A stretch of 64,000 nucleotides of DNA from Bacillaceae bacterium IKA-2 (GCA_031761875.1 CP134492.1:3720001-3784000); one strand, 5' to 3'; counted from the stretch's first letter, positions 34,672-48,033 are shown. Program-made: numbers and translations. The notes: generated by a model from the sequence alone, not told the origin.

Positions 34672-35966
34672 TATTTCATCACCTTCCAAGCTTTATAGAT
34701 ATCTTTTGCTACACCTAACTTGCCTCGGCCTTCAGTAAAGGATTTCATAATAGCAGCTTGTTTTTCCCACTTAGTTGTACCATCAATTGAAAAGAACGTA
34801 TTAGCTGCTTTATTCATTAACGGAATATACTCATTCATATATTGAGGATTGTTCTCAAATGTGTGGGTAAGATCTTTGTACTTCTTCAGATCTTGACCAA
34901 TAAAGCTATCATAAATACTAGTGCGATAAGAGTCTAAAGCCGCTTCCGAGAAGTCATTTTTAGCTTTTGCTTTTACAATCGCTTCTGATGCCATTTTACC
35001 TGAAGCCATTGCCATGTTAGAACCTTCACGGTGAATCGCATTGACTAATTGTGCTGCATCTCCAATAACGAGGACGCCGTTTCCAACTAGTTTAGGAATA
35101 GAATGAAAACCACCTTCAGGAATTAAGTGAGCTAAATACTCAACTGGCTCGCCACCCTCAATATAAGGACGAATCATCGGATGATTTTTTACATATTCCA
35201 ATAGTTCATATGGTTTAATTTTTGAACGAATCATACCTGAAAGAGTCGTACCAACACCAATATTGATACTGTCTTTGTTCGTATACAAGAATGCTGTGCC
35301 TAGTTCACCTTTTGTTCCATCACCAAAGATCTCAACTGAACAGCCTTCATTACCTTCTAAACCAAAGCGATCATTAATTTTTCCTTTTGGCATATTCAAT
35401 ACTTCCATTGCAGTAAGAGCGACTTCGTCTGGCTTAAATTCTTTATGGAAGCCAAGCGATTTTGCTAAAAGTGAGTTTACACCATCAGCCAAAACAACTA
35501 CATTAGCGTAAAGGTCTCCATCTGGACGGTCAGTACGAACACCAACAACTTTTCCGTTTTCTAAAATACAGTCTAATACAACTGTTTCATTTATTAGCGT
35601 AACACCTTTTTCAACGGCCTTCTTTGCAAACCATGGATCAAAATGAGCGCGAAGCACAGTAAAGTTATTAAAAGGCTCTTGGCCCCACTCTTTGCTTTTG
35701 TAACCCATTGACACCATTGATTCTTTGTCTAAAAGCCAGAAGCGTTGTTCAACAACTGTTCTTTCAAGTGGAGCGTCCTTCCAAAATTCTGGGATAATTT
35801 CTTCCGTTTGTTTACGGTATAAAATACCACCCATTACATTTTTCGATCCTGGATATTCACCACGTTCAATTAATAAAACATTTAGCCCATTCTCGGCACA
35901 TTTATACGCACACGCTGTTCCACCAGGACCAGCTCCAACTACAATTACATCATATTGCTCAGGCAT
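34671..35966 (-). CDS. fixC: FixC, ETF-quinone oxidoreductase-like flavoprotein
   Basis: A 431-residue FAD protein. The start ATG at 35966 gives MPEQYDVIVVGAGPGGTACAY, with GGAGGT ten bases upstream; the frame to 35990 begins before that site. The N-terminal dinucleotide fold GAGPGG and the ETF-QO-type VIGDAAQLVNAIHREGSNMAM segment are present. In FixABCX it receives electrons from FixAB and, with FixX, reduces quinone. Confidence 0.94.
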   Translation of the reverse strand: MPEQYDVIVVGAGPGGTACAYKCAENGLNVLLIERGEYPGSKNVMGGILYRKQTEEIIPEFWKDAPLERTVVEQRFWLLDKESMVSMGYKSKEWGQEPFNNFTVLRAHFDPWFAKKAVEKGVTLINETVVLDCILENGKVVGVRTDRPDGDLYANVVVLADGVNSLLAKSLGFHKEFKPDEVALTAMEVLNMPKGKINDRFGLEGNEGCSVEIFGDGTKGELGTAFLYTNKDSINIGVGTTLSGMIRSKIKPYELLEYVKNHPMIRPYIEGGEPVEYLAHLIPEGGFHSIPKLVGNGVLVIGDAAQLVNAIHREGSNMAMASGKMASEAIVKAKAKNDFSEAALDSYRTSIYDSFIGQDLKKYKDLTHTFENNPQYMNEYIPLMNKAANTFFSIDGTTKWEKQAAIMKSFTEGRGKLGVAKDIYKAWKVMK

Positions 35967-36996
35967 TAGATTTGACACCTCCAACTTCATTTAACGCTGC
36001 TTTAAATTCTTTTGTAAGCATTGGAACGATTTCAAATAAATCGCCAACTATTCCATAATGTGCTGCATTAAAGATTGTTGCTTCTGGATCTTTATTAATT
36101 GCAATGATTGTTTCAGAACTGTTCATCCCAACAACGTGTTGGATAGCTCCTGAAATACCAATTGCAAAATACAGTTTCGGTGTAACCGTTTCTCCAGTTT
36201 GACCAACTTGGTTAGCATGACCGATTAACCCTGCTTCAACAACATCACGACTGGCTCCAACTGTAGCATTAAGGACCTCTGCAAGGTCAGAAATAAGCTT
36301 TAAACCAGCTGCATCCTTTACTCCCTTACCAGCTGCAACGATAATTTCTGCATCTGCTAAGTCTACCGCTTTAGACGTATCACGAACTATTTGTAAAACT
36401 TTTGTGCGTAAATCTTCTTCTTTTATAGTAATAGTTTCCTCAATCACTTCACCAGTACGTCCAGTAACTGGCTCTAGTTTCTTCATTACTTTTGAACGAA
36501 CTGTCGCCATTTGTGGACGATGCTTTTTGCAAAGAATTGTCGCCATAATGTTTCCGCCAAAGGCTGGGCGACTTGCTTCAAATAAGCGTTTTTCTAAATC
36601 AATATCTAACAACGTTGTATCTGCAGTAAGACCTGTCATTACTTCTGTAGCAACAGCACTAGCTAAATCTTTCCCGTTAGCAGTAGCGCCATAAAGAAAA
36701 ATTTCAGGCTTGTATTTGCGCACAAGATCACCGACAGCTACCATATATGTTTCAGAACGATATTGTTCAAGAACTGGATTATCAATGACGTAAACTTTGT
36801 CCGCGCCATACTCAAAAAGTTCTGAAGTTAGTCCTTTGACGTCGTGACCTAGTAGTACTCCGCAAAGTTCTACACCTAGCTTATCTGCTAGTTTACGTCC
36901 TGCTCCAAGTAACTCTAGAGATACGCCTACTATATCTCCTTCAATTTGTTCAATAAATACCCAGACACCTCTGTATTCTTCAATATTCATAGCCAT
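35959..36996 (-). CDS. fixB: FixB, electron transfer flavoprotein alpha subunit
   Basis: A 345-residue ETF alpha-type subunit. The C-terminal FAD domain has the signature LYFAIGISGAIQHVVGMNSSETIIAINKDP, and the middle has RPAFGGNIMATI. It pairs with FixA. Start ATG at 36996 directly follows the fixA stop; an in-frame ATG at 36990 is possible. It overlaps fixC by eight bases. Confidence 0.95.
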   Translation of the reverse strand: MAMNIEEYRGVWVFIEQIEGDIVGVSLELLGAGRKLADKLGVELCGVLLGHDVKGLTSELFEYGADKVYVIDNPVLEQYRSETYMVAVGDLVRKYKPEIFLYGATANGKDLASAVATEVMTGLTADTTLLDIDLEKRLFEASRPAFGGNIMATILCKKHRPQMATVRSKVMKKLEPVTGRTGEVIEETITIKEEDLRTKVLQIVRDTSKAVDLADAEIIVAAGKGVKDAAGLKLISDLAEVLNATVGASRDVVEAGLIGHANQVGQTGETVTPKLYFAIGISGAIQHVVGMNSSETIIAINKDPEATIFNAAHYGIVGDLFEIVPMLTKEFKAALNEVGGVKSNA

Positions 36997-37821
36997 CTAC
37001 TTACCGCCTTTCTGTTCAAATAGCTCACGTTTCTCAAGAACTATTGAAATAAGTTGCGTCACCTGAGATTTTGCATCGCCTTCAATTAGCTTTGCACCTG
37101 CACTCTTTGCTGGCGGCCACATTTTTCCAACAATTGTTGGTGAGCCCTTCATACCAAGTTGCTCAATGTCAGCACCATCAAGATCAGCTACTGACCAAAC
37201 AGTCGGTTTATACTTAGTTGCTTTGATCATATTTGGCAGTGGAGAATAAGCAACTTCATTTATCTCTTTTTCTACTGTCAATAAACATGGCATTGCAGAT
37301 TGAATAATTTCATATCCGTTTTCTATTTTACGGCGAAGCTCAACTTTGTTATTTTTAACATCTAGTTGCTCGATGTTAATGACATTTGTAATTGGTGGTA
37401 TACTTAAACGACGCGCGATACCAGGACCTACTTGACCTGTATCCCCATCAATTGCGTGTTTCCCACAGATAATTAATGAAATCGGCTCTTGCTTTTGAAT
37501 TTTTTCCAAAGCTTGAGTCAAAGCATAACTAGTTGCTAACGTATCCGCTCCTGCAAAGGCACGGTCTGAAATCAGTATTCCTTCATCTGCACCAATTTCG
37601 ATACACTTTTTAATGGAAACAACCGCTTGTGGGGGTCCCATTGATAATACAGTAACCTTACCACCATGCACCTTTCTTAAACGAACCGCTTCCTCAACTC
37701 CATGTGCATCGTACGGATTTAAAATAGCTGGTGCACTTGAACGATCCAAAGTATTCGTTTTTGGGTTTATTTTAATAACCTTTGTATCTGGTACTTGCTT
37801 AATACAAACGACAATATGCAT
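36997..37821 (-). CDS. fixA: FixA, electron transfer flavoprotein beta subunit
   Basis: A 274-residue ETF beta-type subunit, first gene of the operon. N-terminus MHIVVCIKQVPDTKV; the nucleotide-binding VSLIICGKHAIDGDTGQVGPG-like region follows GADTLATSYALTQAL. In the bifurcating Fix/EtfABCX enzymes, FixAB oxidises NADH and splits the electrons between ferredoxin or flavodoxin (low potential) and quinone. Ribosome site GAGGAGTG. Confidence 0.94.
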   Translation of the reverse strand: MHIVVCIKQVPDTKVIKINPKTNTLDRSSAPAILNPYDAHGVEEAVRLRKVHGGKVTVLSMGPPQAVVSIKKCIEIGADEGILISDRAFAGADTLATSYALTQALEKIQKQEPISLIICGKHAIDGDTGQVGPGIARRLSIPPITNVINIEQLDVKNNKVELRRKIENGYEIIQSAMPCLLTVEKEINEVAYSPLPNMIKATKYKPTVWSVADLDGADIEQLGMKGSPTIVGKMWPPAKSAGAKLIEGDAKSQVTQLISIVLEKRELFEQKGGK

Positions 37822-39083
37822 TGGTTCACACTCCTCACGTTTACTTCTATTTACTACATTGTTTTAGTTTTTTTGAAAGCATCTTAACATTAACTACAAA
37901 ATCACTTTCGGAAATATGAGATTTCTTAAAAAATATAATACTATTTTTTTGCCTACTATCATTCTATTTTTCAATAGCAGCACTCATAAAGAGTTCCGGA
38001 CTTGAAGAAGTAAGTTCAATTGTTCACTAACTTTTTCATAAAAAAGCTTTACAAATTTTCTAGGACAGCTCTTAAAAAATTTTCCTTATCACTATTACTC
38101 TTTATTATCTGAAGTCGGTTTTGATGATGAACAAGGGTCTGTAAATTCTTTTCTAGTTGAGAAACCTCCTCCCAAACATGCTTTCATAGTTTTGAAACAG
38201 AAACTATTTCCTAAGGGAACATGACTGGCTCCCGCAATTGAGAAATCGCCAGTTTTCATCTAACTTTAAAGGACATACGTTTCTCTGACACTATCATTGT
38301 TAAAGCTTACTAAAATTTTTGATAGCATAAAAACAAGATTCACCAAATGTCTTTGTGGTTTTTAAAAAAGACATTTGTAATTTTGGCGACTGTAAACGAT
38401 TACTTAGTCTATTTATACCAAAATAAATGCATTACAACAACCATAATTTAGAGAGTAATACAGATTAAAAAAATGTTTTCTTACTTTGTGATAACAATAT
38501 TACATATATCTCCTGTTCACAGATGCGTCGGGTGTGGCTTTATTTGTGAATGACTGCACAATAATATTATTCTAAAATATATATTTTTCCAATATAAATT
38601 TTATTTTTTTTGTGAAATCTTTATATTTTTTATGGGATTTGTTTAATTTTATTTTTTGTTAATTACTATTCTTTTTTATATTTAATTTTTTAAATAGCAA
38701 GTTGAATTTCTGCGGTAAAACATAGGGGTTATTTAAGCTATATGAAGTGTATTATAGATATTTCCGTCACCAAACAACTGATTTAAAGAAACCAGTCTTA
38801 GGTCAGTTGCAGACTTAAATTACCATTAATTGTAATGATTTTAATAGTACCACTTCTTCAATTAACAGTGAACTTAACATTAGTTGAGCTTTTTAAAAAA
38901 GTTTTGTCACGAATAGGAGTACACCCTTTTCAAGTGAAAAAATGTTATATTCAAAGCATGATGTTCTTATTCTAGGGTCTTAACGAATTAATAAAGCTGT
39001 TTATAATCAACGCTTTTAGATAATTTATTGCAAATACATGATCAACAAAAAAACTTCCTCGTTTCCAAGGAAGTTCTCAGTAG
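37822..39083. other. 1.26-kb AT-rich non-coding region between fixA and the tRNA cluster
   Basis: No frame with a convincing start and ribosome site was found on either strand. It holds a hairpin CAAATGTCTTT/AAAGACATTTG (38344-38377), a weaker ACTGGC/GCCAGT hairpin (38225-38257), and a stretch of nearly pure A/T at 38570-38700. An Fnr/Rex-like half-perfect site TGTGA-N6-GCACA lies at 38545-38560. The fixA promoter must be near 37830-37900 but no clear boxes are seen. Confidence 0.5.
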
Positions 39084-39164
39084 TGCGGGTGAAGGGACTC
39101 GAACCCCCACGTCAAAGACACTAGATCCTAAGTCTAGCGCGTCTGCCAATTCCGCCACACCCGC
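39084..39164 (-). tRNA. tRNA-Leu (TAG)
   Basis: Cloverleaf with long variable arm; acceptor GCGGGTG/CACCCGC, anticodon loop CTTAGGA. CCA not encoded (CTA follows). Last tRNA of the cluster in transcription order. Confidence 0.93.
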
Positions 39165-39255
39165 AAATGGAAAGTTATTTTGCTTACGCAAACTTTGGAA
39201 GGTTATTTTGCCTTGCAAACCTATGGAAAGTATTTTGCTTTGCAAAAAACTCTGA
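39165..39255. repeat. Short hairpin repeats between tRNA-Leu and tRNA-Lys
   Basis: Three successive degenerate units resembling GGAAAGTTATTTTGCTTACG CAAACTTT, each with TTTTGC/GCAAA arms. Similar single units sit beside tRNA-Met (41275-41304) and tRNA-Ala (41395-41427). They look like spacer hairpins copied along the tRNA transcript. Confidence 0.55.
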
Positions 39256-39328
39256 TGAGCCATGAAGGATTCGAACCTTCGACCCTCTGATTAAAAGTCA
39301 GATGCTCTACCAACTGAGCTAATGGCTC
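39256..39328 (-). tRNA. tRNA-Lys (TTT)
   Basis: Acceptor GAGCCAT/ATGGCTC, anticodon loop CTTTTAA, T-loop TTCGAAT. TCA instead of CCA follows. Confidence 0.94.
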
Positions 39329-39412
39329 CTAAATTAAAAAAATTGTACAAAAGTAGAATATTACTTTAATAGTAATTTTCCTACCAAGTGCTTACTTTTC
39401 TTTTAAAAATAA

Positions 39413-39488
39413 TGGTGGAGGATGACGGGCTCGAACCGCCGACCCCCTGCTTGTAAGGCAGGTGCTCTCCCAGCTGAGCTAATCCTCC
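39413..39488 (-). tRNA. tRNA-Val (TAC)
   Basis: Acceptor GGAGGAT, anticodon loop CTTACAA, CCA encoded. Confidence 0.95.
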
Positions 39489-39559
39489 GTTAAAGTAGCT
39501 CTGCTATTAGCCTCACAGAAATTGAATGTGTAACCTTAGTAAAATATTCAATAAGTTGA

Positions 39560-39631
39560 TGACCCGTACAGGACTCGAACCCATGTTACCGCCGTGAAAG
39601 GGCAGTGTCTTAACCGCTTGACCAACGGGCC
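39560..39631 (-). tRNA. tRNA-Glu (TTC)
   Basis: Acceptor GGCCCGT/ACGGGTC, anticodon loop CTTTCAC. CCA not encoded (TCA). Confidence 0.94.
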
Positions 39632-39654
39632 AGATGTAAAAATTTAAAAGTGGC

Positions 39655-39745
39655 TGGCGGAGAAGGAGGGATTTGAACCCTCGCGCCGCTCACACGACCT
39701 ACACCCTTAGCAGGGGCGCCTCTTAAGCCACTTGAGTACTTCCCC
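39655..39745 (-). tRNA. tRNA-Ser (GCT)
   Basis: 91 bases with long variable arm; anticodon loop CTGCTAA; CCA encoded. Confidence 0.94.
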
Positions 39746-39750
39746 ATTTA

Positions 39751-39825
39751 TGGCTCCACAGGTAGGACTCGAACCTACGACCGATCGGTTAACAGCCGAT
39801 AGCTCTACCACTGAGCTACTGTGGA
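39751..39825 (-). tRNA. tRNA-Asn (GTT)
   Basis: Acceptor TCCACAG/CTGTGGA, anticodon loop CTGTTAA, CCA encoded. Confidence 0.95.
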
Positions 39826-39841
39826 ATAAAATTAATTTGTA

Positions 39842-39918
<77 letters not shown>

Positions 39919-39932
39919 ATAATATGGAAAAA

Positions 39933-40003
39933 AGCGGGTGATGAGAATCGAACTCACGACCAGAGCTTGGAAGGCTCTTGTTTTACCACTAAACTACACC
40001 CGC
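39933..40003 (-). tRNA. tRNA-Gly (TCC)
   Basis: Acceptor GCGGGTG/CACCCGC, anticodon loop CTTCCAA; CCA not encoded. Confidence 0.94.
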
Positions 40004-40098
40004 ATATTAGAAAAGTGCGAGCCTTTGGTAGCTTGGAAATAATCGGCTACAAAGTAACTCACTGTTAAATCTTACATCAATATTTTTTTAAAAAACAA

Positions 40099-40175
40099 TG
40101 GTCGGGAAGACAGGATTTGAACCTGCGACCCCCTGGTCCCAAACCAGGTGCTCTACCAAGCTGAGCCACTTCCCG
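40099..40175 (-). tRNA. tRNA-Pro (TGG)
   Basis: Acceptor CGGGAAG, anticodon loop TTTGGGA, CCA encoded. The spacer before the next gene (40004-40098) has R2-like words such as AAAGTAACTCACTG. Confidence 0.95.
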
Positions 40176-40298
40176 ATAATTATAGCCTTTTTTAATCGTA
40201 CCCACAAACAGTTTTAACAGAAACAATAAATAAAAATATGCTGCTGTGCCGCTTGCTCGTCGCAAATCTGCGAGGATGCTTACTCGGGGCAGTTGATT

Positions 40299-40375
40299 TG
40301 GTGCGCCCTGAGAGATTCGAACTCCCGACCTTTTGATTCGTAGTCAAATACTCTATCCAGCTGAGCTAAGGGCGC
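40299..40375 (-). tRNA. tRNA-Arg (ACG)
   Basis: Acceptor GCGCCCT, anticodon loop CTACGAA, CCA encoded. The spacer 40176-40298 contains a R2-like CTCGTCGCAAA segment. Confidence 0.95.
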
Positions 40376-40386
40376 ATATTAGAGAG

Positions 40387-40472
40387 TACCGAGAGCCGGA
40401 CTTGAACCGGCACGATAGTCACCTACCGCAGGATTTTAAGTCCTGTGTGTCTACCACTTCCACCACCCCGGC
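40387..40472 (-). tRNA. tRNA-Leu (TAA)
   Basis: Long variable arm; acceptor GCCGGGG pairs with TCTCGGT through several wobbles; anticodon loop CTTAAAA; CCA not encoded. Confidence 0.93.
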
Positions 40473-40507
40473 ATAACGAAAAGACTTACATGAGTTTTTT
40501 AAAACGA

Positions 40508-40555
40508 GGATACGGATTTTCCAGACCGATACCTTTCCACTTGGCTATAATCCCA
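40508..40555 (-). pseudogene. Decayed tRNA-Cys (5' half only)
   Basis: On the minus strand the D-arm and anticodon-arm text ATAGCCAAGTGGAAAGG and GGTCTGGAAAA aligns with Bacillus tRNA-Cys (ATAGCCAAGTGGTAAGG, GGTCTGCAAAA). The acceptor has mutated, the anticodon reads GGA instead of GCA, the anticodon stem is mismatched, and no T-arm follows. It lies between tRNA-Gly(GCC) and tRNA-Leu(TAA), where B. subtilis trnD carries tRNA-Cys. Confidence 0.75.
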
Positions 40556-40585
40556 AGCACTTTACACTCAATATAAAATTAACGA

Positions 40586-40657
40586 AGCGGAAGACGAGAT
40601 TCGAACTCGCGACCCCCACCTTGGCAAGGTGGTGTTCTACCACTGAACTACTCCCGC
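40586..40657 (-). tRNA. tRNA-Gly (GCC)
   Basis: Acceptor GCGGGAG/CTTCCGC, anticodon loop TTGCCAA; CCA not encoded. Confidence 0.94.
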
Positions 40658-40664
40658 ATAAAAA

Positions 40665-40739
40665 TGGCTGGGCTAGAAGGATTCGAACCTTCGCATGACG
40701 GAGTCAAAGTCCGATGCCTTACCGCTTGGCTATAGCCCA
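40665..40739 (-). tRNA. tRNA-Gln (TTG)
   Basis: Acceptor TGGGCTA, anticodon loop CTTTGAC, CCA encoded. Confidence 0.95.
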
Positions 40740-40761
40740 ATAAAAACTTATATTATTTAAA

Positions 40762-40838
40762 TGGGGCGACTGATGGGTCTCGAACCCACGAATGCCGGAA
40801 CCACAATCCGGTGCGTTAACCACTTCGCCACAATCGCC
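40762..40838 (-). tRNA. tRNA-His (GTG)
   Basis: Extra 5' G (-1) opposite C73 as in all tRNA-His; anticodon loop TTGTGGT; CCA encoded. Confidence 0.95.
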
Positions 40839-40858
40839 ATTTCATTGTATTTATATTT

Positions 40859-40932
40859 TGGCAGGGGCAGTAGGAATTGAACCCACACTGGAGGTTTTGG
40901 AGACCTCAGTTCTACCTTTAAACTATGCCCCT
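40859..40932 (-). tRNA. tRNA-Trp (CCA)
   Basis: Acceptor AGGGGCA, anticodon loop CTCCAAA, 3' CCA encoded. Confidence 0.95.
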
Positions 40933-40952
40933 AAAGGCCTTATATTATAAAT

Positions 40953-41037
40953 TGGTGGAGGGAGACGGTTTCGAACCGCCGAACCCGAAAGGAGCGGATT
41001 TACAGTCCGCCGCGTTTAGCCACTTCGCTACCCCTCC
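40953..41037 (-). tRNA. tRNA-Tyr (GTA)
   Basis: Long variable arm; acceptor GGAGGGG; anticodon loop CTGTAAA; CCA encoded. Confidence 0.95.
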
Positions 41038-41071
41038 ATAATATATTATTGTTACTTAATTTAAATAAAAA

Positions 41072-41147
41072 TGGCGGACCCGACCGGGATCGAACCGGCG
41101 ATCTCCTGCGTGACAGGCAGGCATGTTAACCGCTACACCACGGGTCC
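41072..41147 (-). tRNA. tRNA-Asp (GTC)
   Basis: Acceptor GGACCCG, anticodon loop CTGTCAC, CCA encoded. Confidence 0.95.
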
Positions 41148-41156
41148 AATAAAAAA

Positions 41157-41249
41157 TGGAAGAGGAAGAGGGATTCGAACCCCCGCGCGGTTTGACCCGC
41201 CTGTCGGTTTTCAAGACCGATCCCTTCAGCCAAACTTGGGTATTCCTCC
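41157..41249 (-). tRNA. tRNA-Ser (TGA)
   Basis: 93 bases with long variable arm; anticodon loop CTTGAAA; CCA encoded. Confidence 0.94.
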
Positions 41250-41304
41250 ATATTAAATAGATTAAATTAAATTGGTAAGTTATTTTCGCTTCGCGAAAAA
41301 ACTT

Positions 41305-41381
41305 TGGTAGCGGCAGAGGGGTTCGAACCCCCGACCTCACGGGTATGAACCGTACGCTCTAGCCAGCTGAGCTACGCCGCC
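41305..41381 (-). tRNA. tRNA-Met (CAT), elongator
   Basis: Acceptor GGCGGCG, anticodon loop TTCATAC. The paired first base and the D-arm AGCTCAGCTGGCTAGAGC mark it as elongator rather than initiator. Confidence 0.93.
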
Positions 41382-41427
41382 AAAATAAAAATGGTAAGGT
41401 AAGTAATTTTTGTTCCGCAAAAAACTC

Positions 41428-41503
41428 TGGTGGAGCCTAGCGGGATCGAACCGCTGACCTCCTGCGTGCAAGGCAGGCGCTCTCCCAGCTGAGCTAAGGC
41501 CCC
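41428..41503 (-). tRNA. tRNA-Ala (TGC)
   Basis: Acceptor GGGGCCT, anticodon loop CTTGCAC, CCA encoded. First tRNA after 5S rRNA; no tRNA lies in the 16S-23S spacer. Confidence 0.95.
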
Positions 41504-41512
41504 TTATAATTT

Positions 41513-41628
<116 letters not shown>

Positions 41629-41773
41629 CTATTTTCAGTCAAAGAAATTGTCCAGCTCCAACACCTAACTCCTTGTGACGCTTCAACTCACATTCAGAAG
41701 TTAAAAAACAACTTCTTCGGTAAGTCTCCATCGCACTGCGAAGTTGACCAAGGTGTTTCCGCTTTTCGTTTCA

Positions 41774-41796
41774 TTCTTTGAAAACTAGATAACAAC
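41774..41796. other. Pre-23S processing stalk, 3' arm
   Basis: A 23-base block (TTCTTTGAAAACTAGATAAC and three more bases) is perfectly complementary to 45062-45084 on the other side of 23S. The pair would form the long double strand cut by RNase III-type enzymes; Mini-III then trims 23S. Confidence 0.85.
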
Positions 41797-41850
41797 CGTA
41801 CACACATTCAAGATTTGAGCTTCATTGAATTCAATTCGTCTTATTTTTAG

Positions 41851-44806
<2,956 letters not shown>

Positions 44807-45061
44807 TAATCTTTTTGTGATAAGCTTCGCATTTCTTCGTCAACTGACGCTCAGAACTCGTCCTCATGTACCCAAAAGTACATTGCGGGGATCGCCTCGC
44901 TTGTTTCCTTGAACTCCTCGCTTCTCTCCAAAAAAATACCTGGTGTCTTTTTACAAAAACACCTGTTAAAAGGATTTCTACGTCGAATTGAATTCTTGAC
45001 TACTCAAATTTACCTTCACGTTTTTACAAACTTTCCGGTAAAACTTAAATGTGTTGTTATT

Positions 45062-45084
45062 GTTGTTATCTAGTTTTCAAAGAA
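45062..45084. other. Pre-23S processing stalk, 5' arm
   Basis: Perfect 23-base complement of 41774-41796, with further partial pairing (CGAAAAGC against GCTTTTCG) beyond it. Confidence 0.85.
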
Positions 45085-45237
45085 CGAAAAGCCAATTGAT
45101 AAGCTTCGTATTTCTTCGTCAGCGGCGTGTGCCAATCGTCCTCATGTACCTTATGTACATTCCGGGGATTGTCCCACTTGCTTTCTCGAACTACTTGCTT
45201 CTAAATTGCCTTTATTAAATTGGAAGATTATTCTTCC

Positions 45238-45254
45238 AAAACTGAACACACAGC
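45238..45254. other. Pre-16S processing stalk, 3' arm
   Basis: AAAACTGAACACACAGC is the perfect complement of GCTGTGTGTTCAGTTTT at 46983-46999; the pair brackets 16S rRNA. Confidence 0.85.
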
Positions 45255-45308
45255 GTAAGCGTACTTCTACTAATGAAAGCAAAAGTATCGACTAGAGTTT
45301 TAACTCCA

Positions 45309-46868
<1,560 letters not shown>

Positions 46869-47072
46869 TAAAGTGTTGTTTGATTTAGCTCTTCTTACAT
46901 AAGATGTGTTCGCTTCGACGTTAGTCGGGCTCTCACTCCTATTTCTTGCATTGACGAGATATTACTATCTCTACTTCGCTTGGCTGTGTGTTCAGTTTTC
47001 AAAGAACAAAGTTAATATTTCTACTTCATAAAAATTGTCGATATGTTGTATCTCTTTTTGGCGACAAAATTA
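46869..47072. other. rrn leader
   Basis: Untranslated leader between the rrn promoter and 16S, holding the 5' arm of the pre-16S stalk (46983-46999) and the boxA-like GTTCTTTGAAAACT on the minus strand (46993-47007). Confidence 0.75.
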
Positions 47073-47101
47073 ATTATACCACAATACCTTTGTCATGACA
47101 A
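47073..47101 (-). promoter_or_regulatory. rrn operon promoter
   Basis: On the minus strand TTGTCA (47096-47101), a 17-base spacer ending TGTGG, and a perfect TATAAT (47073-47078). It drives 16S-23S-5S and probably the tRNA cluster. Confidence 0.85.
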
Positions 47102-47375
47102 GGATTTTTTTAAATGAATTATTTGTTGATCTTATATCTTTGCCCAACAAAGATTTATTTTACTTTGTTTTTTAGTTTTAGTCAATATCAAAAATCAAAT
47201 TAGAGTAACTTCTATCTTCATTTACTCAAATATTAATCATTCGCAAATTCTTTTCTTCGTTTAGCCATTAAATATTCTACCACCATTAACTATAATTATT
47301 AGTCTCCCTTACCTTTGAATTTTTCATAAAATTTCTAAACTTTTAAAATAATTGTCACCTTTTTAAGAATATTAG

Positions 47376-47418
47376 TTGACAATAAGTTTTTTGTTTTTTA
47401 TTATTAATGTAAACTTAT
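47376..47418 (+). promoter_or_regulatory. bioY promoter overlapping an inverted repeat
   Basis: TTGACA (47376-47381), a 17-base spacer and TATTAT (47399-47404). The inverted repeat ATAAGTTT/AAACTTAT (47382-47389 and 47411-47418) starts directly after the -35 and ends past the -10. BirA is the known biotin repressor of bioY genes in bacilli, so this is a candidate BirA site, though the arms are only partly like TTGTTAACCT. Confidence 0.55.
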
Positions 47419-47441
47419 ATCTAAAAGGGGTGGACAATTGA

Positions 47442-48032
47442 ATGGATAAACAAAGATTCCGTACCGTTGATATTACATATGTAGCAATGTTTGCTGCGTT
47501 GATGGCCATTGGCGCTAATGCAACATCTTTCATTATGATCGGGCCTGTCCCACTAACACTGCAAACATTTTTTGCAATATTAGCGGGAGCACTACTAGGA
47601 TCGCGTCTCGGAAGTATGTCAATGATCATCTACACATTAGTAGGTTTTATGGGGGTTCCTGTATTTGCCCAAATGAGTGGCGGTTTTGCCACTCTAACTA
47701 AACCTACATTCGGTTTTATTATTTCTTTTATTATCATTGCATACGTAGCAGGTAAAATTGTCGAATCAAAACCAAAGCCAACATTAGTTACATTTTTCAT
47801 CGCTTGTTATGTAGGTTTGATTCTGAATTACCTAATCGGTACTACCTATTTATTTGCTTCATTAAAATATTTTTTAGGTATGGAACAATTAACCTACTTA
47901 AGCGCTTGGAAAATGATGGTTATATTTATCTATAAAGATATTGTAGTTACATTCATAGCGGCGCTACTCTGCCCTAAAATTTATCGTGCAGTAAATAAGT
48001 CCACACAACACAGACCAAGTTCAGCTGCATAG
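47442..48032 (+). CDS. bioY: Biotin transporter BioY
   Basis: S-component of an ECF-type biotin importer, 196 residues, six membrane helices. Signature regions: GPVPLTLQTFFAILAGALLG and the Gly-rich segment YTLVGFMGVPVFAQMSGG. In B. subtilis the YuiG BioY protein sits at the same place. ATG at 47442 behind AAAAGGGGTGG. No EcfAT genes are adjacent, so it uses shared or no energising modules. Confidence 0.93.
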   Translation: MDKQRFRTVDITYVAMFAALMAIGANATSFIMIGPVPLTLQTFFAILAGALLGSRLGSMSMIIYTLVGFMGVPVFAQMSGGFATLTKPTFGFIISFIIIAYVAGKIVESKPKPTLVTFFIACYVGLILNYLIGTTYLFASLKYFLGMEQLTYLSAWKMMVIFIYKDIVVTFIAALLCPKIYRAVNKSTQHRPSSAA

Positions 48033-48033
48033 T

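Noticed and set aside
38545-38560. Fnr/Rex-like TGTGA-N6-GCACA site
   Set aside because: One half-site mismatch and more than 700 bases from the nearest start codon; no gene to control.
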